Below, one piece after another: positions 22,195 through 32,844 of a DNA stretch of 64,000 nucleotides; the stretch's first letter is position 1; each line of letters starts with the position of its first letter. Source of the stretch: Acheta domesticus (Eukaryota > Arthropoda > Insecta > Orthoptera > Gryllidae); assembly GCA_031308135.1 (NCBI GenBank), contig JAHLJT010003656.1, positions 71,876,984-71,940,983 on the forward strand. Reading direction: 5' to 3'. A program made the translations under genes and the position numbers. The notes under the pieces are model-generated. The model did not search any database, was not told the origin of the DNA, and worked only from the letters and a program-made list of their open reading frames with translations.

Positions 22195-22500
22195 AATTGG
22201 AGCCATGGTGGCTCAGTCATAGAATGCTGGCTTCCTGACCTGAAGGACCCAGGTTTGAATCCTGACATAGGTGGGATTTTTATCTGGTAATTTCTATTCA
22301 GGGCGGCTCTGGGGTTGACTCAGCCTCTTTTCCGATAGTTCGAAGCTCTTTCCTGAGATGAAAGACTGGAATGTGATCACCACACAATCTTTTCTTTGTG
22401 CCAACAGTGATAAATTGGTGGAGCTCTATCTTCACCTCCCCTTTGAGACACATTGGCCTTTGTACAATTGCATGGAACACCCCCAGTGATAACTAAATTG
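22195..22500 (+). mobile_element. tRNA-derived SINE
   Basis: The head GGAGCCATGGTGGCTCAGTC, followed by CCAGGTTTGAATCCTGACA, resembles polymerase III A and B boxes at tRNA spacing. The downstream body includes GGCGGCTCTGGGGTTGACTC and ends near CCCCAGTGATAACTAAATTG. It cannot fold as a functional tRNA. Family not identified; boundaries approximate. Confidence 0.55.
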
Positions 22501-22659
22501 GGTCCATCTTCTTGGTTTCATTTGTAGCTTCAAAACTTTGCATGTTTTATCTAAAATGTCTGTTTTGTTTTCAATTTTCCTTTCTGTTTTTTAAAATTCC
22601 ATTCTTGTTTTCTATGTTCTTAAATTGATACCTATTCATTTGTCAATTTGTAACCGTAG

Positions 22660-22788
22660 GTCACGTTCGAGATCATTTTCAAGATCCCTTACACCACGTG
22701 GTCACTCACCACGTGACCGTGACTACTCGCCACGTGGACGCCGCCCACCTCCTCGATACCGAACGCCAACTCGCTCACCGCCTCCTAG
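22660..22788 (+). CDS. RBBP6: Exon J, RS/PRG segment
   Basis: A 129-nt exon with acceptor TTTGTAACCGTAG and donor CCTCCTAG/GTTAGT, phase 2 both ends. It encodes RSRSRSFSRSLTPRGHSPRD, then RDYSPRGRRPPPRYRTP and TRSPPPR. It continues the RS domain of the previous exon, but with ordinary, not GC-extreme, codon choice (CGT, CCA, TCA). This contrast within one domain is notable. Confidence 0.88.
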
Positions 22789-24919
22789 GTTAGTACTTAA
22801 TAGTTTGCATTTGTTTTTGCATTTGCATCTCTTTTTCAATTTACTATTGTTTCAGGGTAGCCATATTGTATCAATTGCATATACAGTGGTATTATCTTTT
22901 ATGTATTCATAATGTGCTTATTAAATGATTTCAACACAAGTTTAGTGCAGCTTTTCAAGGATTCAGCATTTAGGTTTTCAGAAGAATAGAAAATCTCTTC
23001 AGCGAAGCAATTTTGTGTATCTGGAGCAGATTTTTTCCTACACACAAGTCTTGTGTTGTTATCAATTGCAGGTATTGCCATTAAGTTTGAAATACCCAAG
23101 AACAATCTTTCCAGTGTAATTGTGTGCATTGTTCGTGTTAATATTTTCCTGGATCCTTTTGGAATATTTGAAGAGAATTCTTGAAACAGTGTTTTGGGGA
23201 TTTCAAAATGTACAGACCTGAAGTTCATTTTTGGAGGTTTCAAGATACCTTCAGAAGTGGTCACTGGCTCATTCAATTTCTTTAAACACAGTGAATTATT
23301 TGGGAATATTTGTAGACATTCTTCCAGAATATTTGGGAAGTATCTTAGAAGAAACATGCTTTTGAGGGGACTTAAATTGTTACACATTGTTAATTACTGT
23401 ACTGCCTTTCTGGCATAACATGTTATGAATTAATTCATCAAATTGATGAGAATTTTTTCAATTACAAAAGACTGATCACAAATAAGAAACTAATTTAGCT
23501 CAGACATTTACTCTAGTTCATGTAGTAGATATTGATTGACATACTTTTTCTTGAAAATGAGAAACAAATCCATGAGTTAGTTGAAAAGTTATCCGTAAAG
23601 CCAATTTCTAAATTTTCATTTTGAGATAATGGTGACCGACAATGTAGCTGATGAGAATGTAATGGATCTGTCTAGTGCAGAAGTAAAGGTTTTCCTTTAC
23701 AGTTCAATAACCAATCCAGTTACTTATATGAAACCATAACATATGGATGTAAAGGTACATGGAATTTTGAAATTTGGTTTTTGAAGTACATGATTTTTTC
23801 AGCTCAGAAAACTTTACTGCCCCTGAACAGAAATGTTTGTACAAGATGAATGCAGTCAATTTAACTATGAATTATTGGGAACAAATAAACTTAATTACCT
23901 TACTATGTGAGTGTAGTCTCCCTTCATTTACTCAAACTAACTCTTGTGGCCCCATGGAGAACGCACCAAATTATCATAGCGCTCAATATTTTAAGAAAGA
24001 ATTGGTAGAGTGCATGAATCTTTTACTGTCTTTTTATTGATATGTGTTTTCTACCTAAGAAAATTAAGATAAAGCTCCAAAACGTTTTCCATGCTTGAGA
24101 TATTTTTCTGTTTATTTTATCCAACTTGTTTTTAAAGTAAATAGGCTGTTCTATAATATCTAATTATATTCATGGAAATAGAATTGACAGATGATTGAGA
24201 CCACTTGATCAAGCCGATAATGAGAGAATCTCAAACAAATGGCATTGTAGTAAGTTACACACAACGAAGGCAAAAATAAAAATCCTTGCTGATATTTTTG
24301 TAATACGTTGTTGCACTCACTGAGGCCATGCAGCACTCATACCATGTTGCACTCAGTGAGGCCATGCAGACATCCTGATGAGTGTAAATCTGTGTTTTGC
24401 AGGATATTAATGTGAAAAAATTCACCTTGACAGAAGTATGCATTTATATATTGAAGATTGAGATTTTATTGTAATGAAATCTGTTCTTCAAAATTAACCT
24501 TAAAGTGGTCATGTACAGATTTTTACGAAAAATAGGCAATTTTTTCTCAAAAACCTTTCCTAACTTTTTCTTTAAATTTTTTCATCATATATAATAAGTA
24601 GGGAGTGAATTTTTGGATTTTTATGCCCTAAGAATTTTGAAATATGCTCTGAAAAATACGCATTTAAGACCTAAAAATTCTGAAATATACCCTCTAATGT
24701 GCTCTTAAAATTAACAGTATTTCATTTCTTCCGCAAACCTGTCGTGATAAAATTCTTGGAATGAAAAGAAAATTTGCTTGGAATGAAAGTACATATATTT
24801 TTTGTACAAACGTAATATACCAATGTAATTTGTAATAACGTAATTTATCCGAATATAAGACGAGCCGTTTTTGACCTCTAAAAATAGGGGATCGTCTTAT
24901 ATTCGCGTATGAATAAAAA

Positions 24920-25052
24920 TGCAATATTTATTTATTTATTTATTTATTTGTCAAAACAGTAAAAACTGTACATGGCGTGTGGGGAAAGAGATTTATATGC
25001 GCACATTTTCTTGAGGGCCAGAATATAAATAAATAAATAAATTATAAAAAAA
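24920..25052. repeat. Facing (TTTA)n and (AAAT)n tails
   Basis: ATTTATTTATTTATTT at about 24927-24958 and ATAAATAAATAAATAAATTA at about 25022-25041 bracket a 65-bp insert. Likely tails of small retroelements in opposite orientation. Confidence 0.45.
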
Positions 25053-25419
25053 ACGAAAAATGAATTTAGGAAGTAATTATTTTAGAAAAATAAAAATATT
25101 TGAAAAATGTTTTTTCCCGAGTTAAAGAAACTCAATTTCAACGGTAAATGAACTACAAGCAAAAGGCGTGCTCAACAAAACATGCGCATTAGTGTGTGAA
25201 GCTACATTTACGTCCAGAAGCAAAACAAGGGGGCCTTCTCAGCATTTGCTCAATAGATCAGGGAAACTGGACAAAAACCTGATCGAGATGGGGGTCTGAA
25301 GGAGTGAGGAAGCTGAAGTACATTACTTGTTACAGGCGTATTAATTTTTTTTTTTGTAAATGTATACAATGCAAACGTAAACTAATTCATTATATATCTT
25401 TGTTTTGTTACAATAAACA

Positions 25420-27294
25420 TTATTTTTCTTTTTCACGATCAGTATAGTCTCTAATTGTATAGAAACAGTTTTGCAACAGAAAAGATTTTACTTTTAACTT
25501 AAATTTGTGTACTGACTTTAATTGTTTTATATCATCTGGCAGTGCATTGTAAAGTAACGTACATGTATTGTATGTTGATTTCTTGTACTGAGCTGTTGAT
25601 ACTGACACTTGATGCACGTGATTTCTACGGCATGTGTTGTAATTATAAATATCAATATTGCATGAAAATATGTTCCCTCCTTAGGTCATTTTTGACAAAT
25701 ATTACAGATTCGTAAATAAATAGACAAGGCAATGGTAAGATTCTCAGCTCAATGAAAAGAGGCTTGCAGGGATCACGTGGAAGGCATTTTTTCATTATTC
25801 GAATAATTTTCTTTTGCAATCTGAAGGTCACAAAGAAGCATTGAAAATGTGAGTTAATGGATGTATAAAGGCAGGTACCCAGGTTTTTAATAAACAATCC
25901 GGAAATTCATCTAAACCAGATGAATATTTATTTTTTAGTTTACTGACTATTCTGAGAATTTCATTGGGAGCAGTTTCGGAAACATCGTATCGGAAATTGT
26001 TTGGGAAGTGTAAGATGTTGAATTTTTTGGTTTTAGTCCCTTCGTGAGATCAGACGCAATTATAGAAAAGCGTTTGTTGAAGAGATTGGCCACTTTTTCC
26101 AGATTACTCGTTTCTCTTTCATTATCATTCTCTACAAGGTATCGAGATGATGTGGTTGTATTTTTTACAATATCCCACATTGCTTTAGTTTTGTTACTAG
26201 TGCTCAAAATGTCCTGACTATTTTTCATTATTTTTGCCTGAACTATTACTTTTCTTAAAATTCTTTTGTATTCTCGGAAGTATATATGGAAACCGTGTGA
26301 TACGTTATGATGTTTAGAAATAAAGTGACGCATACGTTTGTTTTTACACGATGTTCTAATTCCTTGTGTGATCCAAGTATTACTTTTGCTTGAAATGTTT
26401 AATTTTCTCTTTTCAAGAGGAAAGCACGCGTTAAAATGAATTGAAAGCTTGGAGAAAAATAAATTATATTTTTCATTTGTGTCAACAGCGTTATAAACTG
26501 CGTCCCATGATTCCGTCATCAAGTAGTCCGTAAATAATTTTATATTAAATTTAGTGAATGCTCTACACATACGTGTATTATTTATTGTGTTAGTGTTTAT
26601 GTTCTTAGTAATTGTAAGAATTTGTGCATCGTGGTCACTGTAACCTAGATTATTCGTTATTATTTCATATGTAGTTGTGGTTTTGTTAATTATAATTTGA
26701 TCTAATGCTTTTTGTGATTTAAGCATATTCCGTGTAGGTACATTCACTGTAATATCTAAATTAAAAGAATGAAGTAAATTGAGAAACTGCTCTTTTTGGT
26801 GGGATTCACTCAGAAAATCAATATTGAAATCTCCTCATACAACAATGGATTTATAAGAGTTTACTAATTTTGTTCAGAATTATCTCCAGATTTTCCAAGA
26901 AAGTGAAATAATCTGAAGCTCGCTTTGTTGGAGGTCTGTAAATGCAAAGTAAGATAATTTTGAGCATAGTAAGATGTACTACTGTTGTTTCAAAAACTTT
27001 TTCGACTGCATATAAATTGAATTCTGACAAGAAGGTAGAATCAATATAATTTCTTATGTAAATAGACGAACCTCCGTATGCAGGGCCCTTATTTGATTCT
27101 CTCGCTCTACAATATGATCCTGCTAGGTAAAAGCTAGGAATTTGGAGTGTGTTTATCTCATTTTGAGACAACCAATGTTCAGTAAAGCAAAAAACATCTA
27201 TTTGTCTTAGATCACATTGTAATGCTGCCTCGATAAATTCAATTTTATTGGGAAGAGATTGCACATTATGATGCATTATTCGAATCTTTTGCAT
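25420..27294 (-). pseudogene. LINE ORF2: endonuclease and C-terminus, RT core deleted
   Basis: The endonuclease starts MQKIRIMHHNVQSLPNK, has TEHWLSQNEI, GGSSIYIRN and LLCIYRPPTK, then a frame change and an in-frame stop just before GDFNIDF. The linker has LGYSDHDAQILT. RT begins KNKYSSGLDEFPDCLLK and LTHIFNASL, then at about 25835 joins directly to FRLQKKIIRIMKKCL and ILPLPCLFIYESVIFVKN. The tail shows YNALPDDIKQLKSVHKFKLK. The whole catalytic palm with its Asp pair is absent. The element is dead, but its outer parts are well preserved. Confidence 0.85.
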
Positions 27295-27344
27295 GTACCT
27301 ACACAGATGTTTTTCTGCTGCATCTGACTGTAGTTGCTATTTAT

Positions 27345-28259
27345 TCATTTCATTTTTACCTCAAGTGCGTGGTCGAAGGAAGTGTCGTGTCCCAGCAGTG
27401 ACAAGAGGTGAGGAAGGAGGGGTGACAGATGTAGAGGAATGAATAGTGGGAGAGGTAATACACGGATTAGGTTCAGGGGATAAGGTAATTGGGTCCAAAG
27501 GGGTCCCAGAGGATGGAAGAGAACTAGGAGATGTGAGTGGGGATGGGTCTTGGGCAGGACACTGCCAAGTTTGTGAAATGATGTGTTTTGCAAGCTCACT
27601 AGAGTGTGGCATGTTTTCCGACAAGGTTCAGGTGAAGTGTTTTTTTGAGAGAAAGTTTAGCTCAAACAATTTAACATGTGTGCCTCTCAGATGCAGTTTC
27701 AATTGGTTGTTTGCTTGACTAATTTCTTTGCAGTGTTGGTTTGTTGTACCAAAAGGGCAGAGTCGAGACTACAATGTTCGTGTTTTGGGCGGCACGTTGT
27801 AATTTGTCAACATGTTGTTCAGGCGTAAAGTGACCACCCAAATTAATGTCATTCTGCCCTCCTATGATGATGACTGTATCCTGTTTGGTGAGGGTTTTTG
27901 TGTGCGTGTCCAACTCACTGGTCACGTCGGCAAACCTCCCGTTAGGTTTAAACACACACGTGGGAGAGAAATTGGTTGGGAGTTTCTCACTGAGCAGGAA
28001 GGAGATTTGTCGCCCATGGCTATCTGCTAAAATAAGTACCTTTTTGATGGGCTCAGTGGGAATGACCTTGTTTTCTTGTGAGCCAGTTTACGCAACTACG
28101 TGTCTTTGTTACTTTGCGTTTGCTAGCCTGTTTGCGTTGGTTTGTGAATGGACGTGTCGATGATGGGGGGTGAGGATTGGGACGATATGGTGGGGAGGAT
28201 ATGAACGATATTATGTTATTACTGTTATAGTACCAGTTTACTTCACAAAGAAAAGTCAC
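27345..28259 (-). pseudogene. LINE ORF1 with SGNH hydrolase-like domain, broken
   Basis: The minus strand reads KKVLILADSHGRQISFLLSE (block I, DSHG), FKPNGRFADVTSEL, DTVIIIGGQNDINLGGHFTP (block III, GGQND), VVSTLPFWYNKPTLQRN, then after a stop LKLHLRGTHVKLFELNFLSK and MPHSSELAKHII. These are the blocks of the esterase-like ORF1 proteins of CR1-type LINEs. Upstream is a basic region rich in Lys/Arg (28053-28259). A frame change near 28055, a stop near 27719 and a stop after KKHFT show decay. The domain is thought to act on membranes or lipids during retrotransposition, but its role is unsettled. Confidence 0.75.
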
Positions 28260-28347
28260 TTGCAGTAGAAACTTTTTTTTTTATTATTGGATATGATTAT
28301 GAAATAGACATTTACGTAACTACTACTGAATGGATTGACCGTACAGT

Positions 28348-28502
28348 GTCCTGCATCACACGCGCGTTATGTTGACGCGCGTTGTAAAGGAACACCATCT
28401 TAAGCGGCCGAAGCGCTCGTGTGCCATTTCGCTTAAGATATACTCTTTTTCTATGACGCGCGTTGCTTGTTGCGCGTCAACGCAACGCTCGTGTGCAGGG
28501 GC
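28348..28502. mobile_element. Harbinger-like MITE / nested palindrome
   Basis: The left end CCTGCATCACACGCGCGTT and right end (inverted) CCTGCACACGAGCGTT share a core and the word GTTGACGCGC. The interior has a perfect 10-bp inverted repeat (ATCTTAAGCG 28397-28406, CGCTTAAGAT 28430-28439) and a repeated CGCTCGTGTGC (28414-28424, 28486-28496). CACACGAGCG repeats near CCTGCA ends are typical of PIF/Harbinger MITEs (family knowledge, from memory). Both flanks carry CCGTA, a possible target-site trace. CpG-rich, unlike its surroundings. Confidence 0.6.
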
Positions 28503-28576
28503 CGTAAAAGTTATGACGTCATGAATCAAGATGGCTGCCGTCTCGAATATTGATAATGATCTCAAGAATAATACTT

Positions 28577-28872
28577 GTAAGTTTCCCTGAATTCTTACTA
28601 AAACAATGTACGCAACCCCAAAGAACGTTTCTATCACAAAAGCTGCCTGCAGATTATGCACAAAAACTTCTGGAGAACCAAAATTACATTATAAAATTGC
28701 GCCATCGAAACAATCATTTGAGTCAGGAGAAGAATGCCTTGGAGACCCCTGTGTACTTCGACATGCCTTCTAACAAAGCAGTCTCTACAAAAGGGTGTAA
28801 ATAAGAAATAATAAAAACACCCGGGAACGAGAAAATGCGAGTTACAGTCATGCTGGGAGTGTTGGTTTCTTT
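28577..28872 (+). pseudogene. pogo/Tigger transposase fragment, inactive
   Basis: Conceptual reading gives FLSQKLPADYAQKLL, NYIIKLRHRNNHLSQ, ETPVYFDMPSNKAVSTKGCK, a stop, then in the same frame TPGNEKMRVTVMLGVLV. These are the linker and first catalytic block of pogo/CENP-B-type DDE transposases. In the family the block reads DETPVYFDMP with the first catalytic Asp; here that codon has become Leu (LETPVYFDMP). Everything after VMLGVLV, including the other catalytic Asp residues, is replaced by a T- and CTT-rich tract. Inactive remnant. Confidence 0.85.
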
Positions 28873-28954
28873 CTTCTTTTTTTTTCTTTTCTTTTCTTTT
28901 TTTCCCTCCCTTTTCTTCTTCTTCTTCTTCTTCTTCTTCTTCTTCTTCTTCTTC
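28861..28954. repeat. Pyrimidine tract ending in (CTT)n
   Basis: T- and C-rich run changing into about 14 CTT units (28912-28954). It replaces the C-terminal half of the pogo transposase. Confidence 0.9.
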
Positions 28955-29269
28955 TCAATTTCAAGGTAAAAAAACAGAGATTGTCTTATATTCGGGTAAA
29001 TACTACCTACCCTTCTTCGCGGGATAAATAATCGAAGTAAATATTCACCTTAATGAAGTACATTGTATGTCTTGTTGAATTTCTTCTGACTGGTTTAAAA
29101 AGTATGTTCTCTAGAAATATCCCACATTTGCACAAATATTTTATCATCTACGGAAATCAAAAACGCAAATTGTGACTGGCTCTTTCGAATCAATGAACGC
29201 TCACAAATTCATAAGATTCTTTGAAAAGATGAAACGTTTTATAGATTAGTCTCTTTTTTAACAAAATAC

Positions 29270-29465
29270 GCAAAATATGCACCTATAATTACATGAATAT
29301 GCACTAACAGGAAAAATCAGCCAAATACGCACAAATATGTACTAACATATTAATCTATATATCACTATATTCTAAAGAAACGTCGAGAAATTTCACTTAG
29401 CTATGTCCTCCTGAACCAACAGACAAAAGTATGCAAAATCATAGAAATCTGCTCCCTAATAATAA
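29270..29465. repeat. Interspersed repeat family D, copy 3 (decayed)
   Basis: Contains AATACGCAAAATATGCACC, AAATACGCACAAATATGTAC and ATAGAAATCTGCTCCCTAAT, alignable to 3709-3740 and 13652-13683 with more changes. Confidence 0.4.
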
Positions 29466-29484
29466 GGGACATTTTTTTCTTTTT

Positions 29485-30064
29485 CCTCCCGAAAATCCCG
29501 AAAAGTGAATATTTGAAAAATACAAAATTGGAGTTCGTGATTTTTGCTTTGAACAAAGTCTGTTGTAAAAAAACAGCTCTTTAAAAAAGGTCATGTAGAA
29601 TTTTTGTGAGAAAATGAGCTTATTTCACTTAATTATTATCAAAAATGTATGCAATTTTTGAAGAAGAGTTCACAAAAACTGCTCTAAATTTTTTTTATTT
29701 ATTTTCTCCTCATATGTACTAACGGACAGTAGAAAATATGGTGCTAGACCCGTTTTCGGCTATTGCTTCATATTTTCGAAAATGCCAACAAAATGTAAAC
29801 ATTTCAAAAATACAAAATTGGAGACAGCGATTTTTGCTTTCAACAAAGTCTGTTGTTAAAAAATCAGCCATTTAAAAAAGGTCATGTACAAATTTTTTAG
29901 ATAAACTGATTTTGCTTAATTAGTATCTGAAATTTATGCAATTTCTAAAAATATTATTTTCTTAAGACCCACACGAAATATTTTCCTTAAAGTTTCTCCT
30001 TGTATCTAACAGTGTACATAAATGAAAATAAACGAGTGGTGCTGTAGAATGGCACTAACTTTCT
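29485..30064. repeat. Tandem duplication, two units of about 290 bp
   Basis: The block AAAATACAAAATTGGAG ... AACAAAGTCTGTTGT ... AAAAAAGGTCATGTA occurs at 29514-29658 and again at 29804-29947, offset 290 bp. The sequence between also aligns (CTCCTCATATGTACTAAC versus CTCCTTGTATCTAACAGT). A partial relative with GGTCATGTACAGATTTTTA lies at about 24508-24530, on the other side of the pogo-like element. Confidence 0.7.
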
Positions 30065-30074
30065 CATATTTGTT

Positions 30075-30233
30075 AGTTTTCTAAACTTTTAGTTTTGACT
30101 AGCTTTTATGGTTTATGCTCTATTCCGTTCCCAGCTGCCTTCTTTTGCCAACCAAAGGACATTTTTTCACATTTTCTCCATTTTTTGGATGCCTAATGCT
30201 TGAACTGAAACCACCCTACTCTTATATTACTCT
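30075..30233. repeat. Interspersed repeat family C, copy 1
   Basis: A block containing ATTCCGTTCCCAGCTGCCTT and GGACATTTTTTCACATTTTC, then TGCTTGAACTGAAACCACC, aligns with 32680-32826 (TTCTTTCCAGCCGCATTC, GGGCATTTTTTTTTACATTG, TGCTGGAACTGAAACAA). Confidence 0.55.
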
Positions 30234-30319
30234 TAAAGAAGTGCAGTGGCGAAGCTAGAGTCGTGCAGTTGGGTTTTCTGAAAATCTTGTCTTACATTGT
30301 TTTGAAAATTAGCTCCATT

Positions 30320-30436
30320 CATCTTTCTCTCTTTTTCTTTTCTTTTTTCTTCTTCATCCTCTTTTCTTTTATTTTTCCTTTTTTTTTTCTTTTTTCTTTC
30401 TTTCCTTTCTTTCTTTTCTTTCTTTCTTTTTTCCTT
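30320..30436. repeat. Polypyrimidine tract
   Basis: T and C only, apart from a few A; TTTC and TTCC words dominate. Confidence 0.85.
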
Positions 30437-31189
30437 CCTCCATGGAATTCCTCAGGAATGTCTTAACTCTCTTTAATGTAATCGTATTCCTTTCACATAA
30501 TGCTATAGACAAAGGGAAAGAGACCGAGTTGTATCAGCTGAACTATCTGTTGATATTTTTTTTTTCTAGACCTGTTTGTTTAACAAGTACTTCAGCAACA
30601 AATCTGCAGCCAGGTATTTTGCATTATAAATGTATTTATTTGTCAGTTCATTTCAAAGCTGCTCACTGTCAAAGAGTGGATATTGTTTTATTAGGAAAGA
30701 AAACTTCATTAACTTCATTAATGGTTTCATAAAGAAAACACAAACAAAAATCACACAAACAACTCTTTCCCACAAAGTCAGATGATGAGGTGAATTTGGC
30801 TGGCTGAGATGTGGGTGTGCATCGAGGTACAAGTCCATGCCTCCCCAGAGCCTAGGCTTGTGCTAGGCTCTCTACCCAGGTAGCGCAAGTGAGAGGGAAA
30901 TTGCAAGCCCTCTTGTGTGCATGCGCAGCAGAGCCGGCCGGTGTCTAACCACTGGCTGGCTCCTTGCTCAGCTACTGGCTCCAAAAAGGATATCTCTGCG
31001 GCCCTGTTAATTCCCTTGCACGTAAGCAGGGAAAAGGAGTCGAAAACTTTTAATTTTCTTCAACAATTCAAGAAAAAAAAATATTGTAAAATGGTACACT
31101 TAACAACAGATATTATTGAAAAATAATTTGGCTATTCTAAGTCTCCCAGAGTACCCTTCAGCTTTGCCACTATAGAAGTGTAAATCCCA

Positions 31190-31330
31190 TGTTCCCGCTG
31201 GATGGCCGAGGTGGTGAATTGGCGGGTATGGACTCGGCTCTTTGGAAGGAGGGTTCTCTGGTTTGAGCCTGGCTCGGGGATTATTATTTGTCACAATTCT
31301 CTGTTGGCACAGAAAATTATTGAGCATCCC
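31190..31330 (+). mobile_element. tRNA-derived SINE head
   Basis: GCTGGATGGCCGAGGTGGTG (A-box region like Leu/Ser tRNAs) and CTCTGGTTTGAGCCTGGCTC (B-box) at tRNA spacing. It is followed by TTCTCTGTTGGCACAGAAAATTATTGAG, a body shared with the copy at 32845 (GTTGTAGAAAATTATTAAGGATTC). Confidence 0.6.
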
Positions 31331-32473
31331 AAAAATCGTTTGAAGGAATTCTAATCACACATACCATTAATTAAGATAAATAAACTGAAAGTGTCTGTAT
31401 GTGATTTTCGAATTTTCAACTTTTAAACAATTTTCCACATCTCTAGTTGAATTTGTAAAATGTACCACCAAATCAATTGTTGTCTTTCTGTGTATCTGTA
31501 TGAGCCGATTAAAAGTATATTATAACCAAATGTGCAAAAATTTGGAATGTTGCTTAATAATTTTTTTTTGTGTATTTATTGAATAAATATGTCTACAATG
31601 AAAACAAAAACATTAAGAACAATAATTTTGAAAAATTCTTTTGGGAAATAATGGAATTTTTTGTAGGTCTTGAATAGGCCTTCAGCATAAACATCATAAC
31701 TTTAGAACTACGATCTCTATTACTTTAATTCTTTTTTGTGTGATAACAAATGATTTGAACCAGTGCCTGAACCAAAATAATATTTGTACCATCAGTATTT
31801 ATATATTTAGAACATTTTTTCAGAAAGTTAAAAAATCAAAAAATAAAATTTTTAAAATTACATTTTTACCATGAAATAATTGGTTCAAATGTTAAGTTTT
31901 GGTTCAAGCACTAGTTACATGTTTCTCAATTTTAATAAAATCAGAATCAGAGGGTTATCGTCTATAGAGCTGGAGATATGATGTTTGAGGTTTCCAAAGA
32001 CAGCCAAAAAGTCAACTTTTGGGGAAATGGCGCTAAAGTTTGTTAAGCTGTAGAAAGGTTACAGGTTATGCCTTATTTTTTTATGTGTAAATCACTTATT
32101 TTCTATCTTCCTATGAAACATCTTCTATTATTATTTTCTGGTGTCTGTTTTGGGCTTTGCTTTTTTTCAAAAACCCCTCCCTCCCCTTTTCGAAAAAGGG
32201 GGTGTAATTCCCCCAGTGCATGTCTAAATAAATATTCTAATAAAAACAAAACAAAAGATCATAGAATGAAACGTGTTTCGCCATATTAAAGAGAATAAAT
32301 CAAAGGTTTTGATTCTGTTAAAAGTAAAAAAACTGATTTTCTGCAATTTTTTTCTTATTTTTGGGGTATAATATACCTTAAGTGAAATAATGAATATATC
32401 AACATTAAATTTAAATACAATCTAACCAATACTGGGATCAACTTACAAAAGCTATAAATGTTCCGAAATTATT

Positions 32474-32826
32474 ATTACTTTCTTGCCTTACAAAGTTCTT
32501 CGCAAGAGGAAGTTATGCAATTGTGTGCTGGAAAAGGGCAAATTTTCGCCAGAAAAATTCTCATTGCTGGGCTTTGGTAACGATAAAGTGGATAAATCGT
32601 GTTGCTAAATTTAGAAAAAGCTAGTGGTGCCGATAGGCAGAACGAAATAGGGCTTTCTTGCCCCTATTTAGTTTTCTAATTTCTTTTGTCTGGACTATCT
32701 TTCCATTTAGGATTTATTCTTTCCAGCCGCATTCTTTTGTAGCCCAAAGGGCATTTTTTTTTACATTGTCTCAATTTTTTATTCTCAAATGCTGGAACTG
32801 AAACAATTATGTCTTGACTAATATGA
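32474..32826. repeat. Composite copy of repeat families B and C
   Basis: 32474-32550 aligns with 6034-6110 and 32680-32826 aligns with 30075-30233. Their adjacency here suggests B and C are two parts of one larger element. Confidence 0.5.
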
Positions 32827-32844
32827 AAGTGTAGAGGTCTTGTC

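Larger units (their letters stand above)
19480..22659. other. Intron I, 3.2 kb
   Basis: Contains the hAT element with nested SINE, the 5S-derived SINE, a purine-rich stretch (about 21735-22015) and a tRNA-derived SINE (about 22195-22500). The acceptor is TTGTAACCGTAG at 22659. Open frames in the purine-rich stretch are compositional. Confidence 0.65.
25345..28265 (-). mobile_element. Two-ORF LINE with internal deletion of RT, minus strand
   Basis: On the minus strand the order is ORF1 with an SGNH/esterase-like domain (about 28260-27345), apurinic-type endonuclease (27294-26850), the linker to RT (26747-25950), a short RT start, then directly the C-terminal domain (25897-25420), and a poly-A tail (T run at 25345-25355). 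This is a nearly full-length non-LTR retrotransposon that lost its RT core. Class is likely CR1/L2/Jockey-like from the ORF1 esterase and C-terminal motifs (inference). Confidence 0.8.
24840..29003 (+). mobile_element. pogo/Tigger-like DNA transposon, heavily invaded
   Basis: The left end GTAATTTATCCGAATATAAG (then ACGA, 24840-24863) is inverted at the right, 28981-29003 (TTGTCTTATATTCGGGTAAATAC), with two mismatches and one indel. A pogo-type transposase fragment lies just inside the right end on the + strand. A second inverted copy of the end motif (TCGTCTTATATTCGCGTA, 24892-24909) sits close to the left end, so the left part may instead be an independent short palindrome; that is the main doubt on the boundaries. 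Between the ends lie a minus-strand LINE and a Harbinger-like MITE. Confidence 0.55.

Noticed and set aside
30242..30262. Transposon end starting CAGTGGCGAAGC
   Set aside because: CAGTGGCG starts are common in DNA transposons, but no inverted partner or target duplication was found nearby.
30571..30614. Possible exon after TTTTTTTTCTAG encoding PVCLTSTSATNLQP
   Set aside because: Inclusion would leave phase 1 and shift the next exon (34190-34342) out of frame; there is no other support.
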